Below, piece after piece: positions 1-6,481 of a stretch of DNA of 6,550 bases. How positions within the stretch are numbered: position 1 is the first letter of the stretch; each line of letters begins with the position of its first letter. The translations under genes and the position numbers were made by a program. The notes beneath the pieces are model-generated. The model ran no database searches. It was given only the letters and a program-made list of their open reading frames with translations, and was not told the DNA's origin. Source of the stretch: Labilibaculum sp. (GTDB taxonomy: Bacteria; Bacteroidota; Bacteroidia; Bacteroidales; Marinifilaceae); NCBI GenBank assembly GCA_016743925.1, contig JADGFH010000335.1:1-6550 (forward strand), written 5' to 3'.

Positions 1-1316
1 ATTTCATTTGGCTACTATTATTGTTTTTCCCTTTAGTAGGAAAAACACAAGAGTCAGTATTGAAGTTAAGTTTGAAAAATGCTATTGAGAAAGCTTCCGA
101 AAATAATTGGGAGATAAATAAGGCAAAAGAACAGGGAAGAGCTGCTAAAGCAGATTATCGACAAACCAATTCTGTTTTTTTACCTATTGTTAATCTTTCT
201 CATACAGGTGTTATAACAACTGATCCTTTAGCCAGTTTTGGGTTTAAACTCAAACAAAAGATAACAACCCAAGCTGATTTTAATCCGATATTTCTTAATG
301 ATCCAGGAAGAAGTGAAAATTTCAATACTAAAATTGAAGTTCAGCAACCTTTAATTAATATCGATGGAATATATGGCAGAAGAGCAGCAAATGCTAAGAT
401 GCAAGCCATAGATTTTCAAACAGAACGAACAATAAAGTTTACCAAGTTTGAAGTTAAAAAGGCTTATTACCAACTGGAGTTGGCGCAAGAGGCTGTAAAT
501 GTCTTGAATGCTTCACAGAAATTGGCCAGTTCTGCCTTAGAGGTAACCAAGAATAATTTAGATCAAGGATATGTACAAGAAGCAGATTTATTATCTGCTA
601 AGGTTCGTGTATTAGAAATAGACAATCAGCTTTCTGATGCCAAAAACAATAAAAGAAGAGCAGGTGAATTTTTGGCTTATTTGTTAGGCCTTGATATAAA
701 TGTAATAATTGAAACTACAGATTCTTTAAATAAGAAACCAAGTTTGTTAAGTAGTTTAAATGAAGCGTTTCAGGTTGAAAATCGATCAGACATTAATGCT
801 TATCGAAAAGGAGTTGAAGCTCACGAAAGTATGTTGAAATCTCAAAAAATGCAATTTCTTCCACGTTTAAATGCTTTTGGTGCCTATGAATGGAATGACG
901 ATCAACTATTGGGTAGCTCGGCTAATAATTACATGATAGGTGCAAGTTTATCGTGGAATTTATTTAATGGCTATAAGAATATTGCAAAAGTACAGAAAGC
1001 AAAGGCCGAATTGAAAATTTCTGAATTGGATTTTGCAGATTACTTGTCTAGAAATAGCATGGAAGTTAAAGCTGCAAAACGAGATTTACAGGTTGCTTAC
1101 GATAAAATAGAGTTGAGTCGATTGGCTAAAGAGCAAGCGGAAGAAGCACTACGAATTAGAACCAATAGATATAAGCAAGGCCTTGAAAAAACCACAGATA
1201 TTCTCTATTCAGAAACGGTTTCTATGGCAAGAAATCTTGACTATATCAATAGCTTATACAATTATCATGTAGCTGTGTTTCAATTGGAATTACTACTTGA
1301 AAAAGAATTACAATAA
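1..1316 (+). CDS. TolC-like outer-membrane efflux factor, 5' end cut by window edge
   Basis: This is the outer-membrane channel of a tripartite RND pump: a trimeric beta-barrel plus periplasmic alpha-helical tunnel that carries substrate out of the cell. The reading frame is open back to position 3, and the codons before the TTG at 21 encode FIWLLLL, followed by FFPLVGKTQES. This is the hydrophobic core and cleavage region of a signal peptide, so the true start lies left of the window and the TTG is not the start. Two OEP-type halves are visible. The first runs to about nt 715 and includes NLDQGYVQEADLLSAK. The second, about nt 785-1310, includes FLPRLNAFGAYEWN, the typical LSWNLFNGYKN strand followed by long helices, and RYKQGLEKTTDILYSE. 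About 437 codons are visible, close to full family length. It contains no cysteine. The adaptor gene follows after 26 bases, which supports an operon. Family assignment is secure; the substrate is unknown. Confidence 0.93.
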   Translation, partial: FIWLLLLFFPLVGKTQESVLKLSLKNAIEKASENNWEINKAKEQGRAAKADYRQTNSVFLPIVNLSHTGVITTDPLASFGFKLKQKITTQADFNPIFLNDPGRSENFNTKIEVQQPLINIDGIYGRRAANAKMQAIDFQTERTIKFTKFEVKKAYYQLELAQEAVNVLNASQKLASSALEVTKNNLDQGYVQEADLLSAKVRVLEIDNQLSDAKNNKRRAGEFLAYLLGLDINVIIETTDSLNKKPSLLSSLNEAFQVENRSDINAYRKGVEAHESMLKSQKMQFLPRLNAFGAYEWNDDQLLGSSANNYMIGASLSWNLFNGYKNIAKVQKAKAELKISELDFADYLSRNSMEVKAAKRDLQVAYDKIELSRLAKEQAEEALRIRTNRYKQGLEKTTDILYSETVSMARNLDYINSLYNYHVAVFQLELLLEKELQ

Positions 1317-1342
1317 ACAATCTTACTAAAGAATTAACCGAT

Positions 1343-2428
1343 ATGAATTCAAAGAATCTTTTAATTATAGGACTTATAACTCTAGGAGGATTGACCTTGC
1401 AATCTTGTGGAGAGAAAACGACCGCAAAAGAAACTGCAAAAGCAGATCTTATTGTATCCGTAAAGAAAGTTAAAATGGAAAACCAACCGGAATTGATGAG
1501 CTTTTCGGGTAAAATAGAGGCTGAAACACATTCAAATTTAAGCACTCGAATTATGGGCCAAATTGCAAAGTACAATGTAGAAACAGGGCAGAAGGTTTCA
1601 AAAGGTCAAGTTTTAGTTCAAATTCATGCTAAAGATATTGAAGCTAAAAAAGCACAAGTAAAAGCAAATAAATTAGCAGCAAATGCAGCCTATGAAAATG
1701 CTAAGAAAGACTTCGATAGATTCACCGTATTGTTGGAACAGAAAAGCGCTTCTCAAAAAGAGATGGATGACATATCGACCCAGTACCAAATGTCGAAAGC
1801 CAATTTAGAAGCTGCCAATGAAATGGAAGTTGAGGTTGAAGAAATGCTACGTTACACAACAATAAAGGCTCCGTATAATGGGGTGATTACTCGAAAATAT
1901 ATGAATAAAGGAGATTTAGCTTCTCCAGGAATGCCATTACTTGCAATTGAGAATCAAAATCAGTTTAAAGTGATGGCGAGAATTCCAGAAACAGAAATTT
2001 CAAAAATTAAAAAGAACGACCCTGTTCTTGTAAAAGTAAGTGCTTTGGGTGATGTTCAAATTAGTGGTGTAGTTGCGGAGGTGAATCCTTCAGCTCAATA
2101 CACAGGAAATCAGTTTGAAGCTAAAATAGTTTTACAACCTACTAATGATCAAATGGCAAAATTATACTCAGGTATGTATGCCAATGTAATGATTGAAAAA
2201 GGGGGTATGCCTTCAATTGTGATTCCAAAAAGTGTATTGGTTCACAAAGGACAGCTGACTGGTGTTTATACGCTTAGTCAAAGTGGAACAGCAATGCTTC
2301 GTTGGATTAGAACTGGAAAATCTTCCGGAGAGAATATTGAAGTGCTTTCGGGCTTAAGCGATGGAGAGAAGTATATTTTATCTTACAAAGGTAAAATTTG
2401 GGATGGAGCTAAAGTAGAAGTTCAGTAA
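1343..2428 (+). CDS. RND efflux periplasmic adaptor (membrane fusion protein), lipoprotein
   Basis: This 361-residue HlyD/AcrA-type adaptor links the inner-membrane permease to the outer-membrane channel. The N-terminus is a lipoprotein signal: MNSKN, a hydrophobic stretch, then the lipobox LQSC with Cys22 as the lipid-anchor site, followed by a hydrophilic linker rich in Lys and Thr. The split lipoyl domain is readable at about residues 65-95 (RIMGQIAKYNVETGQKVSKG) and 174-203 (IKAPYNGVITRKYMNKGD). They are separated by an alpha-helical hairpin (about 97-170) rich in Ala, Lys and Glu. A beta-barrel domain (about 205-283, ending SGMYANVMIEKG) and a membrane-proximal domain (about 285-361, including LSGLSDGEKYI) follow. 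Cys22 is the only cysteine. ATG 1343 is chosen because it gives a complete lipoprotein signal; the upstream sequence is A/T-rich with no Shine-Dalgarno motif. Only the family is certain; I see no metal-binding motif such as a Met-rich or His-rich N-terminus. Confidence 0.95.
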   Translation: MNSKNLLIIGLITLGGLTLQSCGEKTTAKETAKADLIVSVKKVKMENQPELMSFSGKIEAETHSNLSTRIMGQIAKYNVETGQKVSKGQVLVQIHAKDIEAKKAQVKANKLAANAAYENAKKDFDRFTVLLEQKSASQKEMDDISTQYQMSKANLEAANEMEVEVEEMLRYTTIKAPYNGVITRKYMNKGDLASPGMPLLAIENQNQFKVMARIPETEISKIKKNDPVLVKVSALGDVQISGVVAEVNPSAQYTGNQFEAKIVLQPTNDQMAKLYSGMYANVMIEKGGMPSIVIPKSVLVHKGQLTGVYTLSQSGTAMLRWIRTGKSSGENIEVLSGLSDGEKYILSYKGKIWDGAKVEVQ

Positions 2429-2494
2429 AGAGATTTATCAAGTTGATTTCCTTCTTGCAAATAGGAGAAGGTTAAATTCTAAATCAGAAAAAAC
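2429..2494 (+). other. Adaptor-permease spacer with a short hairpin
   Basis: This 66-base gap is the longest within the operon. It contains an inverted repeat, CCTTCT at 2450-2455 and AGAAGG at 2466-2471, that can fold into a 6-bp stem with a 10-base loop. No T-run follows, so it does not look like an intrinsic terminator. The purine run AGGAGAAGG (2463-2471) resembles a Shine-Dalgarno motif but lies about 23 bases before the permease ATG, too far to act directly. The 20 bases just before the ATG are A-rich, as expected for a Bacteroidota start. A possible role in mRNA processing or in setting the pump-subunit ratio is speculation. Confidence 0.4.
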
Positions 2495-5400
2495 ATGAAA
2501 ACAGGAATTGCGGGCCAATTAGCCAAACAATTTATAAATTCTAAGTTAACTCCTCTCTTAATGGTTGCCTTCATGGTAATTGGTATGTATAGCGCTTACC
2601 TAACGCCTAGAGAAGAGGAACCACAAATAGATGTGCCGATTGCCGATATATTTTTACGATATCCAGGAGCTAGTCCATCGGAAATAGAATCGAGAGTTAT
2701 GCAGCCACTCGAAAAAGTTGTTGCCAATATTCCAGGTGTTGAATATGTGTATTCTACCTCAATGCCAGGACAAGCGATGTTGATAGTACAGTTTTATGTT
2801 GGTGAGGATATCGAAAGATCCTTGGTAAAGATGTACAACGAGATTATGAAACACATGGATGAAATGCCAAAAGGTACTTCATTACCATTGATAAAAACTC
2901 GTGCAATTGATGATGTGCCCGTTCTAGGTTTAACTTTTTGGAGCGAAAATTATGATGATTTTCAGTTGAAAAGATTAGCCCAAGAGGTAAATAATGAAAT
3001 TGAAAAAGTTGCTGAAGTTTCAGAAACAAAGGTGATTGGTGGTCGTTCTCGTCAAGTTAGAGTTCTTTTGAATCGGGCGCAGATGGCAGCTTATCGCATT
3101 GATGCTTTGAGTATTGCGCAACAGATTGAAATGTCGAATCAGCAAATTAGTTCGGGATCTTTTAACAGTCACGATACAGAATATCTGGTTGAAACAGGTC
3201 GTTTCCTTGAAAATTCTGAAGATGTATCTAATTTAGTTGTTGGAGTCTATAAAGAAAGTCCAATTTATTTAAAACAAGTTGCACAAGTAATTGACGGTCC
3301 TGAAATTCCATCACAATATGTAAGTTTTGGTTATGGAAAAGTGAATGAAGCAAAAGAAGTTTCCAAAGGGGAGTATCCTGCCGTTACGATTTCTGTTGCG
3401 AAGCGTCGAGGTGCAGATGCGATGAAGGTTGCTGAACAAATATTAACAAAAATAACTGCCTTAGAAAAAGATTTGATTCCTTCGGATGTAAATGTTGAAG
3501 TAACTCGTAATTATGGAGAAAGTGCTTCAGACAAGGTTGCCGAGTTGTTGATGCATTTGTTAGGAGCTATTATTGCAGTAACATTTGTTGTGATGCTAGC
3601 AATGGGCTGGCGTGGCGGATTGGTCGTATTTTTATCTGTACCAATAACCTTTGCCTTAACCATGTTTAGCTATTATTTCCTAGACTATACGTTAAATAGA
3701 ATTACCCTTTTTGCTTTGGTATTTGTCACGGGAATTGTGGTTGATGACTCCATTATTATTGCGGAGAATATGCATCGACATTTTAAGATGAAGAAATTGC
3801 CATTTATGCAAGCCGCTTTGCGCTCTATCGATGAAGTTGGTAATCCTACAATCCTTGCAACTTTTACCGTAATTGCTGCAGTGTTACCTATGGTATTTGT
3901 TTCGGGTTTAATGGGTCCATATATGAGTCCTATGCCAATTGGTGCTGCCATTGCAATGATTTTTTCTTTGTTGGTTGCTTTAACCATTACTCCTTATTTA
4001 GCTTATCGTTTGTTGCGCTTTAATGAGAAAGAAGACAAATCTAAAAAAGCATTTAAGCTGGAAGATTCGATGGTTTATAAAATGTACTCAGCTACTATTT
4101 TACCGATGTTAGAATCAAGATGGAAGCGTTGGACATTTATTAGTGTTGTTACTGTTTTGTTATTGGCATCTACGACCTTAATTTATTTCAAACAAGTGGC
4201 AGTTAAAATGCTTCCTTTTGATAATAAGAACGAGTTTCAGGTTGTGATTGATATGCCAGAAGGAACAACGTTGGAGCGTACTGCTGCAGTAACGAAAGAA
4301 TTGGCTTTCTATATTTCTCAACAAGAAAATGTTGTTAATTATCAAACTTATGTTGGAACAGCTGCTCCTATGAATTTCAACGGTTTGGTTCGTCACTACG
4401 ATTTGCGAAGAGGTTCTAATGTTGCTGATATTCAGGTGAATTTAACTCATAAGAACGATCGAGATGAGCAAAGTCATGATATTGCAAAAGAAATGCGACC
4501 TGGTCTGCAAGCAATTGGAGAAAAATTCAATGCAAATGTAAAGGTTGTTGAAGTTCCACCAGGACCTCCTGTGATGTCAACTTTGGTTGCAGAAATATAT
4601 GGACCAAATTTGGAAGGGCAACAAAATGTTGCTGAACAAGTGAAAACTATTTTTGCAAAAACAGCTGATGTTGTGGATGTTGATTGGTTAGTGGAAGATG
4701 ATCAGACAGAATTTCAATTTAATGTAAATAAAGAAAAGGCAATGCTTGCTGGCGTATCAACTAAGCAAGTTGTACATACCTTAAATATGGCTCTTAGAGG
4801 TCATGAGGTTTCGAATTTATATCAAGAATCGGAACACGATCAGCTAGGGATTAACTTGCGTTTGCAAGAGCAGGATAGAAGTAGTTTAACTGATCTTAAG
4901 AAAATCAATATTCTAACGCTATCAGGACAATTGATTCCATTGGGAGATATTGTGGAGGTCAAAGAAAAGATAAAGGAAAAGAGTATCTATCGTAAGAACC
5001 AAAAGCGTGTTGTGTATGTAACTGCCGATGTTGCAGGGGACTTAGAAAGTCCAGTTTATGGAATTATGAATATTTCGGAACAGTTAAATGATGTTACAGT
5101 GCCAGAAGGATACGAATTGGTAGAAGAGTACACACAACAACCATTTTTTGAAGACAATTATAGTCTTAAATGGGATGGCGAGTGGCAAATTACCTACGAG
5201 GTATTCCGAGATTTAGGTACTGCTTTTGCTGTTGTGCTTTTGGTAATCTATATGTTGATTATTGGATGGTTTCAGAACTTTAAAGTTCCTTTTGTAATGA
5301 TGGTTTCAATTCCATTATCGCTAGTTGGAATCTTAGTTGGACACTGGTTGATGGGTGCTTTCTTTACAGCAACTTCCATGATTGGTTTAATTGCCCTTGC

Positions 5401-5746
5401 TGGGATTATGGTGAGGAATGCAATTCTCTTGATCGATTTTATTAACCTTCGATTAGAGGATGGCGTACCATTAAAAGAGGCAGTTATAGAAGCTGGTGCT
5501 GTTCGAACAACGCCTATTTTATTAACAGCAGGAACCGTAGTAATTGGTGCAGTGGTTATTCTTTTTGATCCAATTTTTCAAGGATTAGCAATTTCCTTAA
5601 TGGGCGGATCAATTGCTTCAACATTCCTTACTCTAGTAATCGTTCCGTTGATTTATTATATCACAGAGAAAAAGAAATATCCTGTAAAAAATAGTGAGCC
5701 GTCATCAGTAAGCAGTGAACAGATATCAGATAAGAATAATCAATAA
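2495..5746 (+). CDS. RND efflux transporter permease (AcrB-like class)
   Basis: This 1083-residue inner-membrane pump subunit exchanges protons for substrate and works as a trimer. Length and layout match the family: TM1 at about 18-37; a periplasmic porter/docking region (about 38-345) opening with PREEEPQIDVPIADIFLRYP; TM2-TM6 (about 348-506); TM7 (about 546-565); a second periplasmic region (about 570-900) with VEVPPGPPVMSTLVAEIYGP; and TM8-TM12 (about 903-1056). TM4 reads GIVVDDSIIIAEN, giving Asp417-Asp418, the proton-relay pair equivalent to AcrB D407/D408. The CusA/CzcA metal exporters typically have a single Asp here, so this is not a standard metal-class permease. In TM10 the sequence GIMVRNAILLIDF places Arg974 where AcrB has the relay Lys940. 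The protein contains no cysteine at all. A hydrophilic tail rich in Ser, Lys and Glu ends the protein. ATG 2495 gives a normal short cytoplasmic N-terminus before TM1. The substrate cannot be inferred. Confidence 0.96.
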   Translation: MKTGIAGQLAKQFINSKLTPLLMVAFMVIGMYSAYLTPREEEPQIDVPIADIFLRYPGASPSEIESRVMQPLEKVVANIPGVEYVYSTSMPGQAMLIVQFYVGEDIERSLVKMYNEIMKHMDEMPKGTSLPLIKTRAIDDVPVLGLTFWSENYDDFQLKRLAQEVNNEIEKVAEVSETKVIGGRSRQVRVLLNRAQMAAYRIDALSIAQQIEMSNQQISSGSFNSHDTEYLVETGRFLENSEDVSNLVVGVYKESPIYLKQVAQVIDGPEIPSQYVSFGYGKVNEAKEVSKGEYPAVTISVAKRRGADAMKVAEQILTKITALEKDLIPSDVNVEVTRNYGESASDKVAELLMHLLGAIIAVTFVVMLAMGWRGGLVVFLSVPITFALTMFSYYFLDYTLNRITLFALVFVTGIVVDDSIIIAENMHRHFKMKKLPFMQAALRSIDEVGNPTILATFTVIAAVLPMVFVSGLMGPYMSPMPIGAAIAMIFSLLVALTITPYLAYRLLRFNEKEDKSKKAFKLEDSMVYKMYSATILPMLESRWKRWTFISVVTVLLLASTTLIYFKQVAVKMLPFDNKNEFQVVIDMPEGTTLERTAAVTKELAFYISQQENVVNYQTYVGTAAPMNFNGLVRHYDLRRGSNVADIQVNLTHKNDRDEQSHDIAKEMRPGLQAIGEKFNANVKVVEVPPGPPVMSTLVAEIYGPNLEGQQNVAEQVKTIFAKTADVVDVDWLVEDDQTEFQFNVNKEKAMLAGVSTKQVVHTLNMALRGHEVSNLYQESEHDQLGINLRLQEQDRSSLTDLKKINILTLSGQLIPLGDIVEVKEKIKEKSIYRKNQKRVVYVTADVAGDLESPVYGIMNISEQLNDVTVPEGYELVEEYTQQPFFEDNYSLKWDGEWQITYEVFRDLGTAFAVVLLVIYMLIIGWFQNFKVPFVMMVSIPLSLVGILVGHWLMGAFFTATSMIGLIALAGIMVRNAILLIDFINLRLEDGVPLKEAVIEAGAVRTTPILLTAGTVVIGAVVILFDPIFQGLAISLMGGSIASTFLTLVIVPLIYYITEKKKYPVKNSEPSSVSSEQISDKNNQ

Positions 5747-5758
5747 AAACACGTCGAT

Positions 5759-6067
5759 ATGAAAGTTGTAATTATATTTTGTGTAAGTGCTTTTTACGAT
5801 GATTTGAAAAAGCTTTATCAAACTTCGGGAGTAGAAGCTTACAGTGAATTTGATGTGAAAGGTTATACGCAAAAACACAATAAGGATTGTGAAGCACCCA
5901 ATTGGTTTGCTTCAAGTAAAGACCATTACGATTCAACGGCAACTTTTGCCTTCCTAAATGAAGAAAAAGGCTCTGAGTTAATGAATCAGATCTCAAAGTT
6001 CAACGATGAAATAGATTGTTGTAGTCCAATTCATGCTTATATGCTGGATGTAGAAAAGTTTATTTAA
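5759..6067 (+). CDS. Putative PII-like (ferredoxin-like fold) protein, cysteine-containing
   Basis: This 102-residue soluble protein starts 12 bases after the permease stop. The order of elements resembles PII signalling proteins: strand MKVVIIFC, a helix with FYDDLKKLYQTSGV, strand EAYSEFDVKGY, a long loop (about 37-59, T-loop-like), strand STATFAFLNEE, helix KGSELMNQISKFND, and a final strand PIHAYMLDVEKFI. Val33-Lys34-Gly35-Tyr36 falls at the same place as the VKGFGRQ stretch of GlnB, and MLDVEKFI resembles the FVFDVARVI ending. The canonical B-loop (TGxxGDGK), which holds nucleotide phosphates, is absent; Cys87-Cys88-Ser89-Pro90 is there instead. Cys8, Cys44, His40, His56 and His92 are further possible ligands. 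PII family members act as trimers binding small effectors and controlling partner transporters. I infer a sensor or regulator of the pump, perhaps metal- or thiol-responsive. The fold call is by eye, and remote similarity to other ferredoxin-like families (CutA, DUF3240) is the main alternative. Confidence 0.7.
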   Translation: MKVVIIFCVSAFYDDLKKLYQTSGVEAYSEFDVKGYTQKHNKDCEAPNWFASSKDHYDSTATFAFLNEEKGSELMNQISKFNDEIDCCSPIHAYMLDVEKFI

Positions 6068-6085
6068 AGTTTAAATTACAATAAA

Positions 6086-6274
6086 ATGAGAGAACGAATT
6101 ATTAGAGCGATTGCTGGAACTATGGTGCTTGTGAGCATTCTATTAGCATTCTATGTGAATATTAATTGGTTGTTGCTAACTGCTTTTGTTGGCCTTAACT
6201 TATTACAATCTTCAATTACCAAATGGTGTTTGATGGATGATATATTAAGAAAAGTTTTTAAAGTGGAGAGTTAA
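6086..6274 (+). CDS. Small DUF2892-type (YgaP membrane-domain-like) protein
   Basis: This 62-residue protein starts 18 bases after the PII-like gene and is the last gene before the terminator. It has a basic N-terminus (MRERIIRAIAG), two hydrophobic helices (about 8-24 and 27-42) with a short NIN turn between them, then SSITKWCLMDDILRK and a charged end. This is the pattern of the DUF2892 family: two short membrane helices, then a Cys-bearing segment usually written G/K-x-C-P/L-x-x-x-L. The same domain follows the rhodanese domain in E. coli YgaP, a sulfur-transfer protein. Here there is no rhodanese, only the membrane part, with a single cysteine at position 48. The function of stand-alone members is not known. 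Its position at the end of a pump operon suggests a small accessory membrane protein. The start is supported by the spacing and by an A-rich leader. Confidence 0.8.
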   Translation: MRERIIRAIAGTMVLVSILLAFYVNINWLLLTAFVGLNLLQSSITKWCLMDDILRKVFKVES

Positions 6275-6301
6275 TCTCTATAGTTTTAGTTTTGGATTGG
6301 T

Positions 6302-6331
6302 AGGCCCTGGATGTAAATTCAGGGCTTTTTT
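6302..6331 (+). terminator. Rho-independent terminator of the efflux operon
   Basis: An inverted repeat lies 27 bases after the last stop codon. GCCCTG at 6304-6309 pairs with CAGGGC at 6320-6325. The stem extends inward by G-T, A-T and T-A pairs to a four-base GTAA loop (6313-6316), which as RNA is a GNRA-type tetraloop. Outward, G-T and A-T pairs reach 6302 and 6327. A run of six T (6326-6331) follows directly. The stable GC core, tight loop and T-run make this a confident forward terminator for the five-gene unit. No T-run is present on the opposite side, so it should not terminate leftward transcription. Confidence 0.9.
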
Positions 6332-6436
6332 CTGTCCTGAAATTTGCTAAAATAAGAATCTGATTTAAAATCTTCTGGATGATAGCTTTTCTTAAACAAA
6401 ATAAAAGTCTAATTACTGTCAGAAAATCAGATAGAA

Positions 6437-6474
6437 CCATTGAAAATAGGCTGTTTTAAAGCCATTGAGAATGG
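6437..6474. repeat. Imperfect direct repeat CCATTGARAAT(R)GG
   Basis: CCATTGAAAATAGG (6437-6450) is repeated as CCATTGAGAATGG (6462-6474), with starts 25 bases apart. The second copy differs by one substitution and a one-base deletion. The second copy overlaps the 12-bp inverted repeat. A pair of similar sites about two and a half helical turns apart would suit a DNA-binding protein, but chance in AT-rich sequence is possible. Confidence 0.4.
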
Positions 6475-6481
6475 TTTTAAA
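6455..6481. repeat. 12-bp near-perfect inverted repeat with 3-base loop
   Basis: TTTAAAGCCATT (6455-6466) and AATGGTTTTAAA (6470-6481) are complementary at all 12 positions if one G-T pair is allowed, with GAG between them. On either strand only a short T-stretch follows, within the stem itself, so this is at best a weak terminator. It could also be an operator for a gene beyond the right edge. The left neighbour AACCATT (6435-6441) can also pair with 6470-6476, so two mutually exclusive foldings exist. Confidence 0.55.

Noticed and set aside
21..23. TTG at 21 as the start codon of the TolC-like gene
   Set aside because: The frame remains open upstream to position 3 and encodes FIWLLLL, a signal-peptide core that continues into the known frame. 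Starting at 21 would cut the signal peptide in half, so the gene begins outside the window.
1246..1575. 109-codon open frame on the minus strand spanning the gap between the outer-membrane factor and the adaptor
   Set aside because: It overlaps two well-supported genes on the other strand and shows no family resemblance; it is a shadow frame.
3685..3987. 100-codon open frame on the minus strand
   Set aside because: It lies wholly inside the permease gene, opposite the TM4-TM6 coding region. Its composition mirrors that gene, and no leader or recognisable domain is seen.
5754..5764. Shared CGATATGAA around the start codons of the adaptor and the PII-like gene
   Set aside because: Only nine bases match and five of them are the ATG and the two bases after it; the permease and DUF2892 starts lack it, so it is probably chance.
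5772..5996. 74-codon open frame on the minus strand within the PII-like gene
   Set aside because: The plus-strand frame has the better operon spacing, a coherent PII-like order of strands and helices, and the expected codon use.
6358..6432. 9-bp inverted pair ATCTGATTT / AAATCAGAT
   Set aside because: The arms are 57 bases apart and AT-rich, and neither arm extends. I noted it in the intergenic entry but do not regard it as a functional element.
6258..6440. 60-codon open frame on the minus strand across the terminator
   Set aside because: It would encode through the terminator hairpin and the end of the DUF2892 gene, and the translation has no recognisable features.
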